DNA of 39,332 bases from an uncultured Bacteroides sp. (GTDB taxonomy: Bacteria; Bacteroidota; Bacteroidia; Bacteroidales; Bacteroidaceae): the NCBI GenBank assembly GCA_947074295.1, contig CAMTPC010000017.1, positions 1-39,332 on the forward strand, in the 5' to 3' direction. Shown in pieces: positions 17,356 to 26,474 of the stretch (the first letter of the stretch is position 1; the number at the start of each line of letters is the position of its first letter). The notes beneath the pieces were generated by a model that was given only the letters and a program-made list of their open reading frames with translations, had not been told where the DNA came from and ran no database searches. The position numbers were made by a program, and so were the translations under genes.

Positions 17356-18900
17356 ATGAAACTTATGAAAATGAAAGTAATGAAATGGAGCAGTCTTTTT
17401 ATAATGGCTGTAGCAATGACAGGCTTCTTATCAAGTTGTAATGATGTTGACACGAAGATTGATCTAGGCGAATACTCGGGACTAGCTACGAGTGATGATA
17501 TCCTTTTCAATAATGGCACACAAATCGGTAATGGCGATCAAGAATTTTGTTTCACCGGAAAGCAGACTATTACGAAAGGCACTTACACTTTGAAAGGCTG
17601 GGTATATGTACGTCCAGGAGCCGAATTGACTATCGAACCTGGAACTATCATCAAAGGAGACAAGGCTACAATGGCTACACTCATTGTAGAGCCAGGCGGT
17701 AAGATCTACGCTGAAGGTACTGCTTCATCACCCATAGTATTCACATCTAACCAAGCTCCCGGCAATCGTCGTCCTGGTGACTGGGGCGGTTTGATCGTTT
17801 GTGGATATGGTACTAACAACAATGCCAATGGACAACAGATCGAAGGTGGCCCTAAAACGAAACATGGTGGAAACATCAAAGATGATAACTCGGGCGTGCT
17901 TCGCTATATCCGTGTAGAGTTTGCAGGTTATCCATTCCAAACGGACAAAGAGATTAACGGTATCACATTCGGATCAGTAGGTAGCGGTACTACCGTATCA
18001 CACTTAATGGTGTCTTACTGTAACGATGACTCGTACGAGTGGTTTGGCGGTTCAGTAAACTGTAAATATCTAGTAGCATACAATGGTTGGGATGATGAGT
18101 TCGATACCGATAATGGATTCGACGGACATGTACAGTATTGTCTCTCGATACGCGATCCTCGTATTGCCGATATTTCACAATCGAACGGATTTGAATCGGA
18201 CAACAATGCAGACGGTAGTACCATCGAACCTTACACAGCAGCTGTATTCAGCAATGTGACTTTCATCGGCCCCATGACACAAAAAAACTTGGATGCAGGT
18301 TTTGTGAACAATGATAGCTATATCACAGCAGGAACGATGAAACCCGAAAACAGTGCTGCATTGGGTAAATTTCAGTCGGCTATGCACATTCGTCGTAGCA
18401 GCAAGCTGAACTGTTATAATACAGTGGCATTGGGCTATCCGATTGGTTTGATTATCGATGGTGAAAAGGGAAACTGCCAAGAATGGGCGAACAACGGTTC
18501 CATCAAGTTACAGAATGTGTACTTTGCAGGTATGGGTGTGACAGGAAGTGATTTCAACAAGAAATATGAGGATGAACTGGGAACATGGAGTCTGAACTCC
18601 GAAGGGAAGAAAGTGATTACCTATGATGCTTCTCAAGAGTCGTTCTCGACTTCATTCCTCAGAACGCAAAGCGGTTGTCGTTTTGATCTCACCGAAGCCG
18701 ATCTTATGTTGACCGATCCCAAAAGTATTGGACAGGTTTATTGTCCATCCGCAGGAAGCCCACTGCTGAACGCTGCCAATTTTAATGGTCTGAATAGCTC
18801 TTTCATTCAATCAGTTAGTTATATAGGTGCCTTTAGTGGTCCTAATGATAATTGGTTGGAGGGTTGGACTAACTTCGATCCACAAAACACAGTATATTAA
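17356..18900 (+). CDS. Secreted lipoprotein with predicted right-handed beta-helix fold
   Basis: A 514-residue lipoprotein: hydrophobic signal, then lipobox LSSC with C28 followed by NDVD, acidic residues compatible with surface export in Bacteroidetes. The mature region has short repeated beta patterns with many Gly and Asn: VRPGAELTIEPGTIIKG, LIVEPGGKIYAEG, PIVFTSNQ, DWGGLIVCG, LRYIRVEFAGY, HLMVSYCNDDSYEWFGG. This resembles right-handed beta-helix (pectate-lyase-like) proteins. I see no lyase catalytic set, so binding rather than catalysis is more likely. It is 68 nt downstream of the receptor with no promoter box between, so it is probably a surface partner of it. Several in-frame Met codons (residues 1, 4, 6, 9) leave the exact start uncertain. 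Confidence 0.8.
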   Translation: MKLMKMKVMKWSSLFIMAVAMTGFLSSCNDVDTKIDLGEYSGLATSDDILFNNGTQIGNGDQEFCFTGKQTITKGTYTLKGWVYVRPGAELTIEPGTIIKGDKATMATLIVEPGGKIYAEGTASSPIVFTSNQAPGNRRPGDWGGLIVCGYGTNNNANGQQIEGGPKTKHGGNIKDDNSGVLRYIRVEFAGYPFQTDKEINGITFGSVGSGTTVSHLMVSYCNDDSYEWFGGSVNCKYLVAYNGWDDEFDTDNGFDGHVQYCLSIRDPRIADISQSNGFESDNNADGSTIEPYTAAVFSNVTFIGPMTQKNLDAGFVNNDSYITAGTMKPENSAALGKFQSAMHIRRSSKLNCYNTVALGYPIGLIIDGEKGNCQEWANNGSIKLQNVYFAGMGVTGSDFNKKYEDELGTWSLNSEGKKVITYDASQESFSTSFLRTQSGCRFDLTEADLMLTDPKSIGQVYCPSAGSPLLNAANFNGLNSSFIQSVSYIGAFSGPNDNWLEGWTNFDPQNTVY

Positions 18901-18952
18901 TCCTGTTTTCTCTTGATAGTTTATAAAGATTATACTTTACATGAATATTCTA

Positions 18953-18985
18953 AAAGTGGAGACGTCGGGTTGACGTCTCCACTTT
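18953..18985. terminator. Strong intrinsic terminator between convergent operons
   Basis: A perfect 14-bp stem, AAAGTGGAGACGTC (18953-18966) with GACGTCTCCACTTT (18972-18985), around a 5-nt loop. It is followed on the plus strand by CTTGTTTTATTG and flanked on the minus side by TAGAATATT. It ends the receptor operon and probably also the minus-strand mscS operon. Confidence 0.88.
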
Positions 18986-18991
18986 CTTGTT

Positions 18992-20248
18992 TTATTGTTG
19001 TATGATGATATGTCTGAAATCATCGCCCGAAGGATTCTGATACACACGTAAATCAAACTCGGGTATGATAGCCAGAACATGGTCAAAAACATCCGATTGC
19101 ATGTTCTCATAAGGCACCCACGATTTATTACTCGAAAAGAAATAGAGTTCGATAGGTATACCTTTCTCGGTGGGTTGTAGTTGGCGTACCATACACGTCA
19201 TTTCTTTGTTGACCAGTGGCATGCTATGCAGGTAGTTTGTAAGATAGGCACGAAAAACGCCCAAATTAGTTTGTCGACGTCCATTCACCAGAATAGAGTT
19301 ATCAATATGATGCTTCTCATTGTATTCATCGAGCACTTTCTCGGTGTGTACCACATAGTCTTTTAGTAGATTGATGCGACGAAACTTATTGAGCATATCG
19401 GGTGTACAAAACCGCACGCTGTTCATGTCAATATTGATGGAGCGCTTAATACGTCGACCACCCGATTCCTCCATGCCCCGCCAGTTTTGAAACGAATCGC
19501 TCACCAACGCATAGGGTGGTATAGTGGTGATGGTTTTATCCCAGTTGCGCACTTTCACCGTGTTGAGTGTAACTTCTATCACTGTACCGTCAGCTCCATA
19601 CTTAGGCATAGCTATCCAGTCACCCACGCGCAGCATATTATTAGCTGTGAGCTGTATGCCCGATACAAATCCCATGATACTATCTTTAAAAACCAACATC
19701 AGGATAGCGGCCGAAGCGCCCAGACCTGTGAGCAGTGCCCATGGTTCTTTGTTGATCAGGATAGCAATGATGACAATGACACCTATGAAAATCGTGATGC
19801 CCTGCAAGGTTTGTAGCAAGCCTTTCAGCGGCCGATTCTTCAACTTCTCCTTCTCGCTATAAATCGTATAGATACCCGTCAGGAAGTTGCTCATGAAAAT
19901 CAGGAAAACGATGATCATGTAGATGATGAGTACACGGTTCAAGAAACCCAAGAAAGCGCTGTTTGGAAGTGCCCATGGCAGCAGCAAATAAATCAGGATA
20001 GGTGCCACAATGCGACACATACTGGCCACCGTGCGTGGGCTGAATAAGATGTCATCCCATTCTACCTTTGTCTTGCGTACTATTTTCAGGATAATGGCCG
20101 ACAAAACTGTGCGGCTGATGTAGTCGGCAATCCATGCTATCAATATGATGAAAGCCAATACAATGACGGGCGTCACTTTTTCAATCCAAGTGTCATTCAT
20201 TCCCATCATTTCCAAGAAGTCTTTGATTCGTAAAACTAAACTTTGCAT
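18992..20248 (-). CDS. MscS-family mechanosensitive channel, YbdG-like
   Basis: A 418-residue inner-membrane protein with about five hydrophobic segments in the first 180 residues. The pore-lining helix follows, with WALLTGLGASAAILMLVFKDSIMGFVSG, split by its AxG-type glycine/alanine packing. Next comes the cytoplasmic beta domain, MLRVGDWIAMPKYGADGTVIEVTLNTVKVRNWD, the classic MscS block. The long C-terminal region after TTIPPYALVSDSFQNWRG is as in the miniconductance YbdG type rather than the short E. coli MscS. Such channels open under membrane tension and release solutes. It starts 9 nt after the DUF4435 gene on the same strand and is the last gene of a three-gene run, which is unusual company for an osmotic valve. 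Confidence 0.94.
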   Translation of the reverse strand: MQSLVLRIKDFLEMMGMNDTWIEKVTPVIVLAFIILIAWIADYISRTVLSAIILKIVRKTKVEWDDILFSPRTVASMCRIVAPILIYLLLPWALPNSAFLGFLNRVLIIYMIIVFLIFMSNFLTGIYTIYSEKEKLKNRPLKGLLQTLQGITIFIGVIVIIAILINKEPWALLTGLGASAAILMLVFKDSIMGFVSGIQLTANNMLRVGDWIAMPKYGADGTVIEVTLNTVKVRNWDKTITTIPPYALVSDSFQNWRGMEESGGRRIKRSINIDMNSVRFCTPDMLNKFRRINLLKDYVVHTEKVLDEYNEKHHIDNSILVNGRRQTNLGVFRAYLTNYLHSMPLVNKEMTCMVRQLQPTEKGIPIELYFFSSNKSWVPYENMQSDVFDHVLAIIPEFDLRVYQNPSGDDFRHIIIQQ

Positions 20249-20257
20249 AGTGTCTTA

Positions 20258-21256
20258 TTAAATGTTTTCGACAAATTCTTTTATATCTTCTCTCACCCAT
20301 TGACTCAGGAATAATGAGCGGGATGAGATATTCTTTTTCAGCATTTGCTCCACAGGGCAAAGGCTGTTCTGATAGGCAGTCAGCTCGTTGCGATACTGCT
20401 CTTCATGTGTAGCCAGTCGTTTTATCTCCTCTTCGCGTTCGCGCCGCAATACCGTGCAAACAGGTATCAATATCTTCATCACCACATTGTCCATGATGTG
20501 GTGACCTTGCATATAGAGATAAGTAGTTTCGGGTGTCAGCCCCAATGGATGGAACACATCACAAAGATCCTTTACCTTAGTCACAAGATTAGGATAGTTG
20601 CGCTCCAGCAATCGAAGCTTATGATTGACATCTTTTTCCATATCCTTCAAGCAGCTTTCGGGATTGTTGAGATTAAAATAGCGTATGCGCGTAAACTGAT
20701 TGAATTCATTCATCGGGAAAGAGTGTGTATCGTGATTGCGGTAAAACCAGATATTCCAAAGAAACAATGGATAGGCGATTTGCGAATAGGTTGAGAGGAA
20801 TTTATCGAAATCCAGAATCGCACGGTCGTTTAATGTGGCTTGCACGCACACTTCGTGCAGACTGCCGGCAAAGCAGTGATGATTTTCTATAGCATAGGCA
20901 TAGGTTTGAAAGATGTACTTATTCTCGTTAATCTTTCGAGAGGTAGATGTTGCACCTTGCAGCAAAAAATCATAATCACTATCCACACAGGCTATCAGGC
21001 TCTTGCCCAGCTCATCCGTGTTGAGCGTGTTGAGAAGTACCATCTTCTTTCCTTTTGCCAATGATGTATTCGAAGGTAGCATCACCTGGAAATAGCATTT
21101 ATCATTCTCAAAACCTTGAAACAGTGAGCGCCAAAAGGAGACATCATCATAGCTCTCCACATAGGCCACAATGCGACGACGCCCGGTTTGCGGGCGCAAT
21201 TTATCGGCGGCATGTATATAGGCCGAACTCAAATTATCGCGAAGAGAAGTAGGCAT
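20258..21256 (-). CDS. DUF4435 protein, TOPRIM-like nuclease candidate (AriB-like)
   Basis: A 332-residue cytoplasmic protein matching the DUF4435 family. RRRIVAYVESYDDVSFWRS places E34 at the end of a first strand, and SLIACVDSDYDFLLQ provides D92, D94 and D96. This E...DxD pattern is that of TOPRIM metal-binding folds. YAIENHHCF (E124, N125) is a further family motif. In the PARIS anti-phage system the effector AriB is a DUF4435 TOPRIM nuclease held by the ATPase AriA. The gene lies 23 nt after an AriA-like ATPase, the same order. The C-terminal third contains a charged helical stretch (REREEEIKRLATHEEQYRNE). Nuclease activity is inferred, and a housekeeping role of this pair in Bacteroides is not excluded. 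Confidence 0.8.
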   Translation of the reverse strand: MPTSLRDNLSSAYIHAADKLRPQTGRRRIVAYVESYDDVSFWRSLFQGFENDKCYFQVMLPSNTSLAKGKKMVLLNTLNTDELGKSLIACVDSDYDFLLQGATSTSRKINENKYIFQTYAYAIENHHCFAGSLHEVCVQATLNDRAILDFDKFLSTYSQIAYPLFLWNIWFYRNHDTHSFPMNEFNQFTRIRYFNLNNPESCLKDMEKDVNHKLRLLERNYPNLVTKVKDLCDVFHPLGLTPETTYLYMQGHHIMDNVVMKILIPVCTVLRREREEEIKRLATHEEQYRNELTAYQNSLCPVEQMLKKNISSRSLFLSQWVREDIKEFVENI

Positions 21257-21279
21257 AAGCGGTCGATTTGATACAACAA

Positions 21280-22134
21280 TTAATTGGTCTTTCCTTCAAT
21301 GGCACCGATTGGAGTAGCTATCTCGCTGACTTCCGTCACCTTATCCAGCCAGCCTTCCATGATCACTGCAGGCGAATGAGTCGTTAATATGATTTGTGCT
21401 TTAGGATTCAAACGCCTTATCATGCCTATCAGTTTCTGTTGCCAGTCGATATGTAGGGATGCCTCTGGCTCGTCCAGAAAAAAGACACAGTGCTTATGAT
21501 CTTGCACTAGCGCTGTAAGTAGTATCAATACCATTTGCTTTTCGCCCGACGATAGTTTATAAGGCAACAGCAATTCATCATCTTGATAAAAAGCTATATC
21601 ATTGCGCTTGCGGTCTATTTTTTTATGGGTATAGGCAAATAATTCGTCCATCTGATCTTGAAAGATACGCTTGGCACGTGATACCTCGGCGGCTTTTTGC
21701 CGCACAGCCTCATCCTCGCTTGCCAACATTTCTATCATGCGATTGCCCACATTGACTTGATAGTCGAGATAGCGACGCTGCAACAGGTACAATTGCCAGT
21801 CAAGTTCCGACTTCACATTCTTATCGGCCATACGTGCCGTGAAATCACCCATCACCAACGGACGGTCATAGCTACGTATCACGTCATAAGGAATATAAGT
21901 GGCGTCGGGATCATCAAAATAGACTCGTGCACCATCGCGCATGCCTTGTTTCATCTCGCCCGATAGGGATAGCCCTTCCAAATAGTTTACAGAGCGGTTT
22001 AAAATAGTCGTCTTCCCTACTCCATTGATACCCGAAAGTATATTCACGTCAGGGCGCAAGTCCCAAGCGATGTCATATCTTCCCCATAAATTGCTTATCT
22101 CAATACGTCGAATATAATTTGCCTGTTTTTCCAT
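21280..22134 (-). CDS. ABC/SMC-type AAA ATPase (AriA-like)
   Basis: A 284-residue soluble ATPase without membrane segments. Walker A is GINGVGKTT at 35-43, the signature LSSGEKQ at 194-200, Walker B with catalytic Glu FFLDEPEASLH at 218-228, and the H-loop TTHSP with H253. Between Walker A and the signature lies a compact helical insert (about 105-180). The set is characteristic of AAA15/OLD-like ATPases. Paired with the DUF4435 gene 23 nt downstream, it matches the AriA-AriB layout of PARIS. It is shorter than I would expect for AriA, so it may be a diverged subtype. A -7 box, TAAGTTTG, lies 82 nt upstream of its ATG. Confidence 0.85.
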   Translation of the reverse strand: MEKQANYIRRIEISNLWGRYDIAWDLRPDVNILSGINGVGKTTILNRSVNYLEGLSLSGEMKQGMRDGARVYFDDPDATYIPYDVIRSYDRPLVMGDFTARMADKNVKSELDWQLYLLQRRYLDYQVNVGNRMIEMLASEDEAVRQKAAEVSRAKRIFQDQMDELFAYTHKKIDRKRNDIAFYQDDELLLPYKLSSGEKQMVLILLTALVQDHKHCVFFLDEPEASLHIDWQQKLIGMIRRLNPKAQIILTTHSPAVIMEGWLDKVTEVSEIATPIGAIEGKTN

Positions 22135-22215
22135 AACAAGAAGAATAATAGAGGTTATATGGCGCGTAGTGTTTTGTTACCAACCAAGTAAGTCACTTAT
22201 CTAACGGCGCTAAGA

Positions 22216-22223
22216 CAAACTTA
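22216..22223 (-). promoter_or_regulatory. Promoter -7 element for the ATPase-DUF4435-mscS operon
   Basis: Minus-strand TAAGTTTG, an exact TAnnTTTG match, 82 nt upstream of the ATPase start. No TTTG -33 element is at the proper spacing. No other -7 match was noticed in the two short gaps inside the operon. Confidence 0.5.
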
Positions 22224-22357
22224 CATAAAATATTAGTATATTCATATTTTTCGCTGCTATTATTTATACCCAAAGGCTATTTACAAAATATCTTTCATTC
22301 ATCAAAAAGATACGACCTGCCCTTGACTCATTAGCTACGCAGCCTTGTGCACGGTAG

Positions 22358-22395
22358 TGAATAGCCTTATGCATAGAAGTGCGTAAGGCTATTCA
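22358..22395. repeat. 16-bp stem-loop between two divergent operons
   Basis: TGAATAGCCTTATGCA (22358-22373) and TGCGTAAGGCTATTCA (22380-22395) pair over 16 bp, with one G-T wobble, around the loop TAGAAG. Neither side has a T tract, so it is not an ordinary terminator. It lies in the 377-bp gap between the ATPase and HTCS start codons; outside this and the two -7 boxes I see nothing else in that gap. Confidence 0.75.
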
Positions 22396-22477
22396 TGCCT
22401 CTATTCAAACCGTGATTTCTTTACAAATAGTTTTTCTTAAGCGCCTCATCTCGCTATCATATATCAATCAAAAACAC

Positions 22478-22485
22478 TATTTTTG
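22478..22485 (+). promoter_or_regulatory. Promoter -7 element for the HTCS regulator gene
   Basis: TATTTTTG, an exact TAnnTTTG match, 26 nt upstream of the HTCS ATG at 22512. No clear -33 TTTG is present. Confidence 0.55.
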
Positions 22486-22511
22486 TAGACGATAACCAAA
22501 ATCACAAACAC

Positions 22512-25500
22512 ATGCAAATCTTCAAGAAGTATATATTCCTCCTACTTTTCCTCTTTTTCCATTGCTTGTTTGGCTTTGCTTCAAAAATCGAAACATTCAA
22601 TTTCGGTTATGGCGCTAATCAATACACCGCCATCCTGCAAGACGAAAATGGCCTGATTTGGCTGGGAAGCAACAGAGGCTTGTTTTTCTATGACGGTTAT
22701 GAAGCACATCCATTCCAGCTAGGATCATATGTCTATTCCATCGTACAGATTGGCGACGACAAGCTGTGCTATACAGACGAGGGGGGAGCACATTTAATCC
22801 AACTCTCATCCGAAGAAATCATACCTACAGCTTTGTCGCAGGCTGGTTTAGGACAAGTACGCGCATGCTATCCACAAGGTGACAAGCTTTGGATCGGTTC
22901 AGAAAAAATAGGCTTGCTTTGCTATGATGTCACAGCCGACGCCTATCAAGTGATTCAAAGCAATATTGGCGAATGCTACTCCATAGAGTATGCACCAGGA
23001 CGAATCTATATCGGTGGAGAAAAGGGTCTGGGGTATTATGATTTGTCGCTAGAGGAATATTTCCCCATCGACCTGCCGCTACAAAGGAGTTCTGATTTGG
23101 TCAACTCGCTGCTATGGGATGGGAAACGCAACTCTCTCTGGATTGGTATGATAGGTAGTCTTTATAGTTATCAGCCTACAACACAGTCTTTTGAAAAGAT
23201 AAACGTAAGATCCACCAGCTATAAATGCATGACTTTTGATGTGAGCGGACAGTTGATGATTGGGACAGATAATGGTTTGATAGAATATCAGCCCGAGACG
23301 CAGGTCGCCAACTACCGAGAGCATGATGTACGCTATCAGTATAGCCTCAGCAGCAATATCATCTGGAGTATCTATCGCGATAGGGCCAATAATCTATGGA
23401 TGGGTACAGATCATGGCGTGTCGCTGATGCATTTTTCGCCCTATCATCGCTACATTCCCATTCTCTATCTCACAGCCTCATCGGCATTGCCCACCAACGA
23501 GGGAAATCACTTTACCTGCATCACTAAAGACAGTGAAGGCAATTATTGGTATGGGGGCACCAATGGGGTGATTCTACAACAGAAGGAGGGAGAAAAGATA
23601 TGGTTTCGCAATGGGAGCGCCAAGCATCCTTTACCGCACAATCGTATACGCCGCATCTATGAAGATAAGGAAAAGCAAATATGGCTCGCCACAGACGAGG
23701 GAATATTGCGTTTCGATAGCAAGCGACAACAGTTCATCCCCTATACCATCACCAATAAAAATGGCAATTTGAGCGCGCAATGGGTATATGATGTCTATGA
23801 GGATACTAGCGGACGACTATGGGTAGCTACCTACTCGGGCGGCTTGTTTGTGATGGAGAAGCAGGCATTAATCCAAAGCGAAGGACGCACTTTTATAAGT
23901 CCTACGATAGACGAAGTTGCTACGAATAGTGCCTTGATACCCAACCATGTCTATTATCTATTGGAAGATAAAAGGGGTAATCTATGGATCGGGCACAAAC
24001 AGGGGTTGGCCTTTGCCGATACAGAATCCATGCGCATCGAAGAGGTGCCATTGTGCAATGAACTGGGCGAAATAGCACCTATCTACATCAACAACTTGAC
24101 GATGGGTGAAGATGGCAACTTATGGTACACGGTGAAAGATGTGCTTTGCAAGGTCAACATGACCACGCGCGAGGTTAATGTACTCAATGTACCCGAGTTA
24201 GAGAATCAAATTATCCGCACCATGCTCTACCGGGATGGCTGTCTATGGATGGCAATGGTAAACAAGGCACTTTTGCTTGATACCCGTTCCATGACGTGCA
24301 AAGAGCTGCGTTTGCCCGACAATAACTATCAATCGCTTTACTATGATAAGGAGGCTAGCGAGATTGTGTTTGGCGGCAATGATGGACTGATGTTTGTGCA
24401 ACCCGAGATTAGCACCGTGAGCGAGACGCCTCACGAAGTACATGTGGTATCGGTGCTGAGCAATAACCAGCGTTTACGCCCTTTTGTGGACTATCAGAAA
24501 AAATCATACGATTCAAAGAGTTATGATAGCTTCGCACCATCCGTGTTGCAACTTACTTTCGAGATTTCTGATTATTCATACGCCGAATCCAATATGATGA
24601 GCTATCAATACCAGCTGGAAGGCTATGATAATAAATGGATATCACTTTCGCCTGGCAATAATCGCATCGTGTTCTTGAATCTTAATCCGGGACGCTATAC
24701 GCTGAACATACGCAATGGTACTGAGAACGCCACCGCATCTGCCTATCATTTTGAGATTCGTCCGCCTTGGTACATGACGGGGTGGGCATATAGCATATAC
24801 GTGTTGCTTTTCTTATTGGCTTTGGGACTTTTCATCAAGTATCTATTCGATAAGAATAAGAAAAAGTACGAACGATTGGAAAAAGAGAAGTCATTAGAAT
24901 TGTCTAACATGAAGATTGACTTCTTTACCAATATCTCGCATGAGCTTAAAACTCCCTTAAGCCTTATCATAGCACCCCTCAGTAAGGTTATTTCCGAGGT
25001 TGGTGCATCGAATGTGGGCAATCAGCTGCAAGTGGTCCATCAGAATGCTCAGCGACTGAATACATTGATTCAGCAGATACTCGATTTCAAACGGATGGAG
25101 TATAAAGAAGAGGAGACACTAGTGCGATCTCGCACGGATATAGGCCGGGTTTTGAAGATGGTTACAAGCTCTTTCAGACAAGTGACTGAAAACAGAAGCA
25201 TTCAGCTCGACGTAGATGTACCCGACACATCTATTTGGATGCAGGTGGATGTGTTCAAGATTGAATCAATATTCTATAATTTATTATCCAATGCCATAAA
25301 ATTTGTCCCCGACAATACAGGGCGTATACAGGTCAGGATGCAAACAGATGAGGAAAGACAAAGGATTCTTATCAATGTCTGCGATAATGGTATCGGTATA
25401 CCCGAAGAAGAATTAAAACTAATATGGCTACGACTATACCAAGGTGGCAATAAACAATACAATCCACATGGGACGGGCATCGGGCTCTATCTGGTGAAAC

Positions 25501-26441
25501 GCTTTGTGACACTACACAGTGGAAACATTGAGATAGAAAGCCAACCTGGCAAGGGAACGACTTTCTGTATACAGTTGCCAATGACTGGTGATAATGCTGT
25601 ACAACCCAATGATGAGGAAGCAGAATGTGCTACCGAACTGAAGCAGATCAAGAAAACTGACCTACGCCCTTCACTCTTGATTATCGATGATAATGAGGAG
25701 ATTCTATCATTCCTAGTGTCTGCCTTTTCGCCAAACTACCAGTGTATACAAGCGCGAAACGGTAAGGAGGGATTAGAAGTGGCACTGCGTCAACGCCCTG
25801 ATCTGATTCTAGTAGACGAAATGATGCCATTGATGACGGGAATGGAGTTTTGTAAAGAGTTGCGCAAGTCCAAACACATGGCTACTACTCCTATCGTGAT
25901 GCTAACTGCCAAGGATGATAGCAATACCGAACTGAATAGCATGAAGGCGGGTGTGGATGTCTTCATGTCGAAACCGTTCGACTTGAATCGACTTACACTC
26001 CGCATAGAGCAACTGCTGGAATCGCGCAAGCAGCTACAAGAGAAAATGCATCTGGAACAAATGATAGATACTGCGGTAGATATAAAGGAGGAGTTGCTCA
26101 ATGATGATGAAAAGCTGATGAAGGAAGTATTGCAGGTGATCGAAGACCGCATGAGCGACTCGGCCTTTAACGTGACACAGCTATGTGAGGAAACAGGCAT
26201 CGGCTCCAAACGAATGCTGCGCATGCTGAAAAAACAGACGGGGCAGACACCTGTTAACTTTATAAGGCAGATACGTTTGAAAAAGGCTGCCATCCTTTTA
26301 CAACAAAAGAAATTTACAGTATCCGAAGTGATGTATATGATTGGTTTTTCGCACCCTTCCTATTTCACCCGAAGCTTCACCGAAGAATTTGGGATGACGC
26401 CCAAAGAATATTTGGAGAAGGATACAGAACGGATTGTATAA
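22512..26441 (+). CDS. Hybrid two-component system regulator (HTCS) of the galactan PUL
   Basis: A 1309-residue one-protein signalling system. Residues 1-23 are a signal peptide. Residues about 30-635 carry repeated two-component propeller motifs (GLIWLGSNRGL, NLWMGTDHGV, QIWLATDEGI, RLWVATYSGG, NLWIGHKQGL), then a Y_Y_Y domain to about 750. A membrane helix is at 756-779. The kinase has H810 in FFTNISHELKTPLSL, and N/G boxes NLLSNAIKF, DNGIGIP and GTGIGLYLV. The receiver has D1102 in LILVDEMMP and the C-terminal Lys in MSKPF. An AraC-type helix-turn-helix lies at about 1210-1300. The periplasmic sensor binds an oligosaccharide and the AraC part activates the adjacent sus genes. Position next to susC and GH53/GH2 points to galactooligosaccharides. 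Confidence 0.97.
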   Translation: MQIFKKYIFLLLFLFFHCLFGFASKIETFNFGYGANQYTAILQDENGLIWLGSNRGLFFYDGYEAHPFQLGSYVYSIVQIGDDKLCYTDEGGAHLIQLSSEEIIPTALSQAGLGQVRACYPQGDKLWIGSEKIGLLCYDVTADAYQVIQSNIGECYSIEYAPGRIYIGGEKGLGYYDLSLEEYFPIDLPLQRSSDLVNSLLWDGKRNSLWIGMIGSLYSYQPTTQSFEKINVRSTSYKCMTFDVSGQLMIGTDNGLIEYQPETQVANYREHDVRYQYSLSSNIIWSIYRDRANNLWMGTDHGVSLMHFSPYHRYIPILYLTASSALPTNEGNHFTCITKDSEGNYWYGGTNGVILQQKEGEKIWFRNGSAKHPLPHNRIRRIYEDKEKQIWLATDEGILRFDSKRQQFIPYTITNKNGNLSAQWVYDVYEDTSGRLWVATYSGGLFVMEKQALIQSEGRTFISPTIDEVATNSALIPNHVYYLLEDKRGNLWIGHKQGLAFADTESMRIEEVPLCNELGEIAPIYINNLTMGEDGNLWYTVKDVLCKVNMTTREVNVLNVPELENQIIRTMLYRDGCLWMAMVNKALLLDTRSMTCKELRLPDNNYQSLYYDKEASEIVFGGNDGLMFVQPEISTVSETPHEVHVVSVLSNNQRLRPFVDYQKKSYDSKSYDSFAPSVLQLTFEISDYSYAESNMMSYQYQLEGYDNKWISLSPGNNRIVFLNLNPGRYTLNIRNGTENATASAYHFEIRPPWYMTGWAYSIYVLLFLLALGLFIKYLFDKNKKKYERLEKEKSLELSNMKIDFFTNISHELKTPLSLIIAPLSKVISEVGASNVGNQLQVVHQNAQRLNTLIQQILDFKRMEYKEEETLVRSRTDIGRVLKMVTSSFRQVTENRSIQLDVDVPDTSIWMQVDVFKIESIFYNLLSNAIKFVPDNTGRIQVRMQTDEERQRILINVCDNGIGIPEEELKLIWLRLYQGGNKQYNPHGTGIGLYLVKRFVTLHSGNIEIESQPGKGTTFCIQLPMTGDNAVQPNDEEAECATELKQIKKTDLRPSLLIIDDNEEILSFLVSAFSPNYQCIQARNGKEGLEVALRQRPDLILVDEMMPLMTGMEFCKELRKSKHMATTPIVMLTAKDDSNTELNSMKAGVDVFMSKPFDLNRLTLRIEQLLESRKQLQEKMHLEQMIDTAVDIKEELLNDDEKLMKEVLQVIEDRMSDSAFNVTQLCEETGIGSKRMLRMLKKQTGQTPVNFIRQIRLKKAAILLQQKKFTVSEVMYMIGFSHPSYFTRSFTEEFGMTPKEYLEKDTERIV

Positions 26442-26474
26442 AAAGAAATATATAAAACAGCACAAAAATCACCA

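Noticed and set aside
25790-26293. 167-codon frame antisense to the receiver/AraC part of the HTCS gene
   Set aside because: A Ser/Cys/Phe-rich shadow of the real coding frame with no domain pattern.
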